NCBI RefSeq assembly: GCF_001984575.1
Contig: NZ_LZNS01000001.1
Location: 1,477,132-1,541,131, forward strand
From: Streptomyces sp. MP131-18
GTDB lineage: Bacteria > Actinomycetota > Actinomycetes > Streptomycetales > Streptomycetaceae
DNA length: 64,000 nucleotides
Reading direction: 5' to 3'
The notes under the pieces were generated by a model that was given only the letters and a program-made list of their open reading frames with translations, was not told where the DNA came from and did no database searches. This document shows, piece by piece, positions 54,124-60,242 of this stretch (its first letter is position 1; every line of letters begins with the position of its first letter). The position numbers were made by a program, and so were the translations under genes.

Positions 54124-54630
54124 TCAGGCGGCGGGCACGTACTTGTAGCCCACCCGGCGCACCGTCACGATCCGCTCGCGGTGGGCCGCGCCCAGCTTGC
54201 GGCGCAGCCGTGCCACGTGCACGTCGACCGTGCGCTGGTCCCCCACCGGGCCGTAGCCCCAGATGGTGGCCACCAGTTGCTCGCGGGTGTACACCCGGTG
54301 CGGGTGGCCCACCAGGTGGGCGAGCAGCTCGAATTCGAGGTAGGTCAGGCGCAGCGGCCGGCCGTCGACCGCCGCGGTGCGCTCCTCGGGGTCCACCGTG
54401 ATGCCCGCTTCCGCGGGCGCGGGACGGGGTGCGGGTGCGGACGCGGACGCGGGTGCCGGTGCGGCGGCCAGCAGTTCGGTGAGCTGCGTCAGCTGGGTGC
54501 CGGCCGGGGCCAGGACCAGGTAGCCGACGAGCGGAACGGTGCCGTCCGTGCCGTCGGCGCCCTGAGGGACGAGTGTCACCGTCACGTCGGACAGGTCGGG
54601 GAGGTCGGGGAGAGCGGTGAGGTGCCGCAT
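54124..54630 (-). CDS. Orphan winged-helix (OmpR/PhoB-type) regulator
   Basis: A 168-residue protein with only the DNA-binding half of a response regulator. Residues 80-168 form the OmpR-type winged helix: LRLTYLEFELLAHLVGHPHR, VYTREQLVATIWGY, RTVDVHVARLRRKLG and VGYKYVPAA. The N-terminal 55 residues (DVTVTLVPQGADGTDGTVPL) have no receiver Asp, and an Ala/Pro linker follows. It is in the minus-strand unit that begins with an HVDL leader peptide, next to the sulfur operon, so it probably controls sulfur genes without phosphorylation. Confidence 0.85.
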   Translation of the reverse strand: MRHLTALPDLPDLSDVTVTLVPQGADGTDGTVPLVGYLVLAPAGTQLTQLTELLAAAPAPASASAPAPRPAPAEAGITVDPEERTAAVDGRPLRLTYLEFELLAHLVGHPHRVYTREQLVATIWGYGPVGDQRTVDVHVARLRRKLGAAHRERIVTVRRVGYKYVPAA

Positions 54631-54657
54631 GGATCGGCTCCTATCTGTGGTTGCGGT

Positions 54658-54798
54658 TCAGGCCGCGGCGGCAGGGGTGTAATGCTCTGCGTCGTCGAGG
54701 TCCTGGCCGCGGAAGAAGACCGCCTTGTGGTCGACGCCGACGATTTCGGGGCCGATCCGTCCGCCGATCCTGCGCAGGTCGAAATCGGTGGTGGTCAT
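54658..54798 (-). pseudogene. Degraded TauD-like dioxygenase, 46 codons
   Basis: The frame begins MTTTDFDLRRIGGRIGPEIV followed by GVD, the N-terminus of TauD-type alpha-ketoglutarate-dependent sulfonate dioxygenases, then jumps to HKAVFFRGQDLDDAEH, which in intact TauD lies about 25 residues further on. It stops soon after (YTPAAAA). So the gene has an in-frame internal deletion and has lost the catalytic HxD...H part. It lies 27 bases upstream of the winged-helix gene, downstream of a leader peptide. Active enzyme is impossible; the short frame may still be translated. Confidence 0.7.
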
Positions 54799-54810
54799 GC
54801 TGCTGCCTTT

Positions 54811-54861
54811 CTGAGCCCTGAGCCCTGAGCGCTGAGCCCCTGAGTCTCTGAGCGCTGAGCC
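54811..54861. repeat. Degenerate CTGAGCC heptamer array
   Basis: About seven tandem units: CTGAGCC, CTGAGCC, CTGAGCG, CTGAGCCC, CTGAGTCT, CTGAGCG, CTGAGC. It starts 12 bases beyond the start codon of the TauD remnant, inside what would be the 5' leader of that minus-strand transcript. Slippage at such an array could vary leader length. Confidence 0.75.
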
Positions 54862-54907
54862 TGGAGGTGCATGGATGGGCAGCCGAATTCACCCCGCGGC
54901 ACGGCAC

Positions 54908-54923
54908 CACGCAGCACTGCGTG
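54908..54923 (-). terminator. Small hairpin after the minus-strand leader peptide
   Basis: CACGCAG and CTGCGTG pair around a 2-base gap, 60-odd bases downstream of the stop of the 54986-55069 leader. It is a candidate attenuator stem but short. Confidence 0.35.
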
Positions 54924-54985
54924 CGGACCCTGCACAAGGGAAAGACAAGAAGGAATCGCGGGAGCGGCGAAGTCGGCTGGCGCGG

Positions 54986-55069
54986 TCAGCGACCGGCGGC
55001 ACAGATGGCGCTGGCCTGCCGTCGGAGGTCGACGTGCAGACGCACGACAAGAAAGTCAGCCTGGCTCAC
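54986..55069 (-). CDS. Leader peptide upstream of TauD remnant and winged-helix gene
   Basis: A 27-codon frame starting at GTG and containing RLHVDLRRQASAICAAGR at its end. It aligns without gaps over the HVDL-x-R-x-A-S-A-I-C core with the other two leaders. TTGACG and CATGCT, 17 bases apart, lie directly upstream and place the transcription start about 2 bases before the GTG. It would head the minus-strand unit with the TauD remnant and the winged-helix regulator. It is too short for ordinary gene calling and is easily missed. Confidence 0.65.
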   Translation of the reverse strand: MSQADFLVVRLHVDLRRQASAICAAGR

Positions 55070-55077
55070 GGTAGGTG

Positions 55078-55106
55078 AGCATGCCAGTAGTGCACGCAAC
55101 CGTCAA
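55078..55106 (-). promoter_or_regulatory. Promoter of the minus-strand leader peptide
   Basis: Read on the minus strand: TTGACG (55106-55101), a 17-base spacer, CATGCT (55083-55078). The GTG of the leader starts at 55069, so the mRNA would be nearly leaderless. Confidence 0.5.
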
Positions 55107-55124
55107 GGTATTTCCGCTGCCGGC

Positions 55125-55154
55125 TTGACCGTTGGACGAACACGCTGTCACTCT
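55125..55154 (+). promoter_or_regulatory. Promoter of the plus-strand leader peptide
   Basis: TTGACC (55125-55130), an 18-base spacer, and CACTCT (55149-55154). CACTCT ends 7 bases before the GTG at 55161, matching the arrangement upstream of the leader at 44487. Confidence 0.5.
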
Positions 55155-55160
55155 GACCCC

Positions 55161-55247
55161 GTGTCGGCCGGCAAGCGCTTCTTCTCCCGAGAGCACGTGG
55201 ACCTCGTCCGCGTGGCCAGCGCGCTGTGTCGCCGCGGTCGTCCCTGA
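55161..55247 (+). CDS. Leader peptide upstream of cysteine dioxygenase
   Basis: A 28-residue frame containing SREHVDLVRVASALCRRGRP at its end, with one late Cys codon. It shares the HVDL-x-R-x-A-S-A-[IL]-C core with the leaders at 44487 and 54986. A GC-rich hairpin begins 4 bases after its stop. The cysteine dioxygenase gene starts 84 bases downstream. Regulation of a cysteine-consuming gene by translation of Cys codons would be opposite in sense to that of the biosynthetic operon, so the mechanism is open. Confidence 0.72.
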   Translation: MSAGKRFFSREHVDLVRVASALCRRGRP

Positions 55248-55250
55248 CGG

Positions 55251-55282
55251 CCGCGCTCGCCCGGTGTCTGCCGCGGGCGCGG
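55251..55282 (+). terminator. Candidate attenuator hairpin after leader peptide
   Basis: CCGCGCTCGC (55251-55260) and GCGGGCGCGG (55273-55282) pair at 9 of 10 positions with a 12-base loop, 4 bases after the leader stop and 49 before the cysteine dioxygenase start. A ribosome stalled on the leader would mask the first arm. Confidence 0.55.
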
Positions 55283-55331
55283 CGTTCTCCGCCGTTCCCG
55301 TTCGCCCCGACACCCTTCCGCGAGGTTCCTC

Positions 55332-55799
55332 ATGTCCGCGCCGGCCCCTGCCGCCGTCCCCTCCGCACAACTCGCCCGCACTGTCCGCCGTTTCGCCGCC
55401 AGGACCGGTCTGTGGCGCCCGCTGGTGCGCTTCAGCGCCCCGGACCGCAGCTACCGGCGGCTTGAGCGGACGGACGCCTACGAGGTGTGGCTGCTCACCT
55501 GGCTGCCCGGCCAGGGCACCGAGATCCACGACCACGGCGGCTCCGCCGGCTCGTTCGGCGTCGTGGCCGGCACTCTCACGGAGCACGCCTTCCCCGCGCC
55601 CGCCGACGGCGGGCGGCGGCTCGGCACCGGGGACGTGCGCGCCTTCGGGCCCAGGTACGTCCACCAGGTGACGAACGCGGACGAGCGGCCCGCCGTGAGC
55701 ATCCACGCCTACGCGCCCGTGCTGTCCACCCAGACCTACTACCGGCGGGAGGCGGACGGGCGGCTGGCCGCGGTCCGCACCGACGCCATCACGGATTGA
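55332..55799 (+). CDS. Cysteine dioxygenase family protein
   Basis: A 155-residue cupin. GTEIHDHGGSAGSFGVVAGT provides two iron-binding His residues; YVHQVTNADERPAVSIHAYA the third His and a conserved SIH. This is the bacterial cysteine/thiol dioxygenase family, oxidising cysteine to cysteine sulfinate with O2. It is followed by a rhodanese gene 29 bases away. Context favours a sulfur-overflow role. A substrate other than cysteine (for example mercaptopropionate) is possible. Confidence 0.87.
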   Translation: MSAPAPAAVPSAQLARTVRRFAARTGLWRPLVRFSAPDRSYRRLERTDAYEVWLLTWLPGQGTEIHDHGGSAGSFGVVAGTLTEHAFPAPADGGRRLGTGDVRAFGPRYVHQVTNADERPAVSIHAYAPVLSTQTYYRREADGRLAAVRTDAITD

Positions 55800-55828
55800 C
55801 CGGCCGGCAACAGGAACGGAGCGAGGCA

Positions 55829-56245
55829 GTGGGCGAAGCAGCAAACGAAGCAGGGACCTTGACGATCGGCGGCCACCTGGCCGCGGTGCGCGGCGCGCTG
55901 GACCGGCTCGGCCCGCGGCAGGCGCACGACGCCGTGCGGCACGGCGCCGTACTGGTCGACACCCGCCCGGAGTTCCAGCGCGCCGCGTCCGGCACGATCC
56001 CGGGCGCGCTGATCATCGAACGGAACCACCTGGAGTGGCGTTGCGACCCGGCCAGCGGCGCGTCGGTACCCGAGGCGGCCGACCGGGACGTGCGGTGGAT
56101 CGTCTTCTGCGACGAGGGCTACGCGTCCTCGCTCGCGGCGGCTTCGCTGCGGGCCATCGGGCTGCACCGCGCGACGGACCTCGACGGCGGCTTCCAGAGC
56201 TGGCGCCACGCCGGCCTGCCGGTCACACCACCCGGTACGCCGTGA
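55829..56245 (+). CDS. Rhodanese-domain protein
   Basis: A 138-residue single rhodanese domain. VLVDTRPEFQRAASGTIPGA, VFCDEGYASSLAAASLRAIG (with catalytic Cys in CDEGYAS) and DLDGGFQSWRHAGLPVTP are the typical three motifs. It transfers sulfane sulfur, probably handling persulfide or thiosulfate beside the cysteine dioxygenase. The GTG start follows a GGAG/GAGG-like site and gives the expected family length. Confidence 0.88.
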   Translation: MGEAANEAGTLTIGGHLAAVRGALDRLGPRQAHDAVRHGAVLVDTRPEFQRAASGTIPGALIIERNHLEWRCDPASGASVPEAADRDVRWIVFCDEGYASSLAAASLRAIGLHRATDLDGGFQSWRHAGLPVTPPGTP

Positions 56246-56322
56246 CCGCGGCCCGCGCGGTCAGGCCGGGCCCAAGGGCCCGTCTTCAAAAGGGCAGTCC
56301 GGCTCGCAACGACTGGCATCCC

Positions 56323-56425
56323 TCCCCCGGACTTCTCCCCCGGACTTCTCCCCCAGACTTCGTCCGGGAGGTGCCCCCAGGGAGGTGCCCACAGGGAAGG
56401 GGTCCACAGGGAGGGGGGCCCGCGT
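56323..56425. repeat. Two tandem-repeat blocks between convergent genes
   Basis: Block 1: TCCCCCGGACTTC twice (56323-56348) and TCCCCCAGACTTC (56349-56361), a 13-bp unit. Block 2 (from 56366): about four 12-15 bp units based on GGGAGGTGCCCMCA. CCCGGAC in block 1 can pair with GTCCGGG at the junction. This low-complexity stretch fills the gap between the convergent rhodanese and epimerase genes and may end transcription. Confidence 0.75.
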
Positions 56426-56468
56426 ACGAGGGCGATCCGGCGCCTTGCCAGAGGGCGCCATCCGCCGC

Positions 56469-57488
56469 TCACTGATCGGACGCCCCTTTGAAGACGGACG
56501 CTAGAACCCTGGCCTCGGTTTCCGGGTCAAGGCCGACCGGGGAGCGTTCCGGGCGGCCGGGAACGCCGTCCGGGAGACCGGTGAGCCAGGCCCAGGTGGC
56601 CTCGACGGTCTCGGTGACCGGCCGGCACCGCAGGCCCGCGGCCAGGGCCTTGCCGACATCGGAGCCGTGCAGCGCGTCGTGGGTCTCCCCCGGCGGCAGC
56701 CACACCGGCAGCTGCGTCCACGGGGCGATACCGGCGGCGAGCACGGTTTCCGGATCGGTCCAGCAGAGCCGCGCCGCGGAGCCGGTCACGCGGACGCAGG
56801 TGTCGAGGAGCCGGCCCATGGTGGTGTGGCCCGGTGGGCTGACCAGGTCGTAGGGGCCGCTCAGCCCGGCGTCCGCCGCGTCGAGGGCCCAGGCGGCGAG
56901 GTCGCGCCCGTCGACGTACTGGAGCGGCAGATCGCGCGGGCCGGGGGCGAGCACCCGGCCGCCGCGGGCGATGCGCGTCAGCCACCACGGCAGGCGGCCG
57001 ACGTCCTCGTACGGGCCGAGGATGAGGCCGCAGCGGACGAGCAGGGTGCGGTCGGCGCCGAACTCCGCCGTGGCGGCCAGCTCGCCGCCGCGCTTGTCCG
57101 CCGCGTACTCGGTCGCCCCCGCGTCGGGCGAGGCGTCGACGACCGGCGCGTCCTCGGCCGCGCCCGCGGCCATGGGGAAGACGTACACGGAACGGCTGGA
57201 GATGTAGGTGTAGTGGCGGGCCCGCCCGGCGAGCAGCCGGGCGGCGTCCCGCACGGCCACGGGCGCGTCGCTCCAGGTGTCCAGGACGTAGTCCCACTCC
57301 CCCTCGGCCAGTGCCGCGAGCCCGCCGTCCGCCGTGCGGTCCCCGCGCAGCGCGCGGACGCCGGGCGGCGGGGCGGCGCGCCCCCGGTTGAGCACGGTGA
57401 CGTGCCAGCCGCGTGCCAGCGCCTCCTCGGCGGCGGCGCGGCCGACGAATCCGGTTCCCCCGAGGATCAGCAGTGTCCGAGTGCTCAT
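56469..57488 (-). CDS. NAD-dependent epimerase/dehydratase (extended SDR)
   Basis: A 339-residue Rossmann protein of the NAD-dependent epimerase/atypical SDR type. RTLLILGGTGFVGRAAAEEA binds the dinucleotide. In place of YxxxK the active-site region reads YISSRSVYVFP and later EYAADKRGGEL. LQYVDGRDLAAWALDAADAG is typical of the group related to isoflavone reductase-like and chloroplast CSP41-like proteins. No sugar-nucleotide cluster surrounds it. The substrate is unknown. The ATG has a weak ribosome binding site. Confidence 0.82.
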   Translation of the reverse strand: MSTRTLLILGGTGFVGRAAAEEALARGWHVTVLNRGRAAPPPGVRALRGDRTADGGLAALAEGEWDYVLDTWSDAPVAVRDAARLLAGRARHYTYISSRSVYVFPMAAGAAEDAPVVDASPDAGATEYAADKRGGELAATAEFGADRTLLVRCGLILGPYEDVGRLPWWLTRIARGGRVLAPGPRDLPLQYVDGRDLAAWALDAADAGLSGPYDLVSPPGHTTMGRLLDTCVRVTGSAARLCWTDPETVLAAGIAPWTQLPVWLPPGETHDALHGSDVGKALAAGLRCRPVTETVEATWAWLTGLPDGVPGRPERSPVGLDPETEARVLASVFKGASDQ

Positions 57489-57636
57489 ACGGCGAATGCT
57501 GCCCGGGGGAACGCGGCGCGGGGAAGGCGGGCCTGCCGTCAGCAGATTCGCCGAGAGCAGAATCTCCGGGGCAGCCGCACCGGGAACGCCGGTGCGCGCC
57601 GCAACCGGCGGCGCCCGGCCGTGCGTCCAGGCTGCC

Positions 57637-58878
57637 ATGGGCGTGCGCGGGATGGATCTGAGGCCGCTGCGGATCGCCGCGTTCCGCCGGCTGTGGGCCT
57701 CGGGGGCCGTGACGGCGGTCGGGGCGAGCTGCACGGCCGTCGCCGTGCCCCTCCAGATCTACGACCTCACCGGCTCCTCCGCGTGGGTCGGCCTGTCCGC
57801 GGTGGCGGCCCTCGGCCCGCTGACCGCCGCCGCGCTGTGGGGCGGTGTGCTGGCCGACGCGGTGGACCGGCGCCGCCTGCTGCTGGTGACGAACGGCGGC
57901 ATCGCGCTGGTGTGCGTGCTGCTGTGGGCCCAGGCCGCGGCCGGGCTCGGCTCGGTGGCGGTGCTGTTCGTGCTGCTCGGGCTGTTGCAGGGCTGCCTCG
58001 GCGCGAACATGGCGGCGCGCGGCGCGGTCGTGCCGCGGCTGGTGCCCGCCGAACTGCTGCCCGCGGCCAACGCGCTGGACGCGATGGTCCGGTGGGCGGG
58101 TCCTGTGGTGGGGCCGCTGCTCGCGGGCGCCCTGCTGCCGGTGACGGGCGTGGCGCCGCTGTACCTGCTGGACGCGGCGGCGCTGTGCGTGATGCTCAGG
58201 GCCGTGGCGCTGCTGCCGCCGCTGCCGCCCGCGGCGCTGCCCGGTGCGCGGGCGGACGGGGGGATCGCCGGGGGCCTGCGGTACCTGGCGGGGCAGCGGC
58301 TGCTGCTCGTGGTCCTGCTCGCCGACCTCGTGGCCATGGTGCTGGGCAATCCCGCCGCGCTGCTGCCGCAGCTATCGCAGGAGACGTTCGGCGATCCGGC
58401 GGGCGGCGGGATGGCGCTGGGGCTGCTCAGCGCCGCCCTGCCGCTCGGCGCGGTCCTCGCGGGGGCGTGCTCCGGCGCGTTCACCGGCCTGCGCAGGCAC
58501 GGTCTGGTGATCACCGTGGCCGTGTGCGTCTGGGGCGGTGCGGTCGCGGCGTTCGGGCTCACGCACCGGCTGTGGCTCGCGCTGTGCTTCCTGGTGGTGG
58601 GCGGCGCGGCACTCATGCTGCTGAGCGTCTTCCGCACGACCGTGCTCCAGGCCGCGGTCACGGACGAGGTGCGGGGCCGTCTACAGGGGCCGGTGACGGT
58701 CGTGTCGGCGGGCGGGCCGTGGGTGGCCCACCTCGTGCACGGCCCGGCGGGCGCGGCGTTCGGCACGGCCTGGGCGATCAGCGGCGGCGGGCTGCTGACC
58801 GTCGCGGCCATGGCGACTCTGGCCGCGTGCTGCCCCGACCTGCTGCGCCACACGGCGGCCGCCCCGCCCGTGCGGTGA
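57637..58878 (+). CDS. MFS exporter (enterobactin/EntS-like family)
   Basis: A 413-residue membrane protein with about eleven to twelve helices. FRRLWASGAVTAVGASCTAV starts helix 1; AALWGGVLADAVDRRRLLLV is motif A between helices 2 and 3; LRAVALLPPLPPAALPGARA is the central loop. The MFS_3/EntS-type pattern fits siderophore or drug export. The start ATG is preceded by a poor site; an ATG five codons later is possible. It faces the epimerase gene across about 150 bases. Confidence 0.88.
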   Translation: MGVRGMDLRPLRIAAFRRLWASGAVTAVGASCTAVAVPLQIYDLTGSSAWVGLSAVAALGPLTAAALWGGVLADAVDRRRLLLVTNGGIALVCVLLWAQAAAGLGSVAVLFVLLGLLQGCLGANMAARGAVVPRLVPAELLPAANALDAMVRWAGPVVGPLLAGALLPVTGVAPLYLLDAAALCVMLRAVALLPPLPPAALPGARADGGIAGGLRYLAGQRLLLVVLLADLVAMVLGNPAALLPQLSQETFGDPAGGGMALGLLSAALPLGAVLAGACSGAFTGLRRHGLVITVAVCVWGGAVAAFGLTHRLWLALCFLVVGGAALMLLSVFRTTVLQAAVTDEVRGRLQGPVTVVSAGGPWVAHLVHGPAGAAFGTAWAISGGGLLTVAAMATLAACCPDLLRHTAAAPPVR

Positions 58879-58889
58879 GCGGGCGGGCT

Positions 58890-60119
58890 TCAGGACACCG
58901 GGCGGGAGTTCTCCCAGGCGTACTCGAATTCCTCGCGGTAGGTCTCGTACAGGCTCAGCTCGCCGTCGGCGGCGGCGTCGTCGCGTTGCATTATCTCCCG
59001 CCCGGCGCGGCGCAGCACCAGGGCGGGGGTCTCCATACCGCGGCTGCGCCGAAGATATGACTGCACGACCGCAACCCCGTCGGGCTCGTCGGCGTCCACG
59101 AAGTAGGCGCTGAACCTGGGGGTGTCGTCGAAGACGTGGATGTCGAACGCCTGCGGATCGCGCACGCGCCCGCGGACGCGGCGCATGTGGAGAATATTCG
59201 TCTCCACCGAGCGGCCGAGCTCGCCGCGTTTGAGGCCGAGTTCGCGTTCGCGGCGGCGCATGGCGCCGCTCGCCGGGTTGAGGAACAGCAGCCGCATCCG
59301 GCAGCCGGACTCCGCCAGGCGCACCAGGCGCCGCCCCGGATAGTTCTGCACCAGCAGCCCGAGCCCTATGCCGACCGCGTCCAGGCGCCGTGCGCCGCCG
59401 AACAGTTCCTCGGCCGGCAGCTGCCGCTGGAGCCTGACGCGGTCGGGGTGGACGCCGGCCACATCCGTGAACCGGTCCCCCACCAGGTGCTCCACGGCGT
59501 CCGCGGGCAGCCGCCCCGCGGACGGCGGCGCCCCGGAGTCGAGCAGCCGCAGCAGCCGGGCGCAGCCCCGTTCCGCCTGCTCCAGCACGGCCCGGCTCAT
59601 GCCGCGGTTGCGGTTGACGGCGCTGCGCGCCACCTCCAGCTCGTCGAGAGTCAGCTCGACCTCGCGCCTGTTGTCCAAATACGGCGCAAAGCACGGCCAG
59701 TGCTGCACCATGAGTTCACGCAGTTGCGGAAGGGTGAGGAAGGCGAGCACCGTGTCATCGGCAGGATCGATCAGATGCCCCTTGCGGCGGCTGACCTCGC
59801 GGAGGGCCGCGGCCCGCTGCACCCACTCCTGCCCGGTCGGCCCGGCGGCGGCGACTTCCCACTCCTCGCCGTGCACCGGCTCGTACACCGGACGCAGCAC
59901 CGCGGCCACCACGGACCGCAGCCGCTGTTCCACCAGGTTCAGCCAGACATACGCACGGCCCGCCCGTTCCACGCGGGTGCGGACCTCCGACCAGTCCTGG
60001 GCGCTCCACTCCAGGTCGGCCCCGATTTCCACGGGGCGCGGCACCGGCACCGCCCCCGGCTGGGCCTCGGCGGTCTCACCCCCGTTTCCCGAGGGCAGCT
60101 CCAGCCCCGAAGAGCTCAC
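58890..60119 (-). CDS. SAV2148-like HEPN-domain protein
   Basis: A 409-residue conserved Streptomyces protein that I recognise as the SAV2148-type HEPN family. The opening GLELPSGNGG leads to AYVWLNLVEQRLRSVVAAVL, a helical HEPN-like domain, with LTLPQLRELMVQHWPCFAPY next. The second half (GGARRLDAVGIGLGLLVQNY, MRLLFLNPASGAMRRREREL, FSAYFVDADEPDGVAVVQSY) resembles a phospholipase-D-like fold without the HKD motif. The GTG start is uncertain. It is divergent from treY, with 123 bases between. The biochemical role is unknown; RNA-related activity is possible given HEPN. Confidence 0.75.
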   Translation of the reverse strand: MSSSGLELPSGNGGETAEAQPGAVPVPRPVEIGADLEWSAQDWSEVRTRVERAGRAYVWLNLVEQRLRSVVAAVLRPVYEPVHGEEWEVAAAGPTGQEWVQRAAALREVSRRKGHLIDPADDTVLAFLTLPQLRELMVQHWPCFAPYLDNRREVELTLDELEVARSAVNRNRGMSRAVLEQAERGCARLLRLLDSGAPPSAGRLPADAVEHLVGDRFTDVAGVHPDRVRLQRQLPAEELFGGARRLDAVGIGLGLLVQNYPGRRLVRLAESGCRMRLLFLNPASGAMRRRERELGLKRGELGRSVETNILHMRRVRGRVRDPQAFDIHVFDDTPRFSAYFVDADEPDGVAVVQSYLRRSRGMETPALVLRRAGREIMQRDDAAADGELSLYETYREEFEYAWENSRPVS

Positions 60120-60242
60120 CGCCTGCACCGCCTTCCGCCCCACTGATGGATCAAGGAAGCCTACTGCGGCACCCGCCGCACGTGCAGCACAGTCGGGAAT
60201 CAACTGCGCTTGTCCGCACGGCCGTCGGGGCAGAGGGTTTCC

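Noticed and set aside
56246..56468. CRISPR-like array
   Set aside because: The repeats are directly adjacent 13-14 bp units without spacers.
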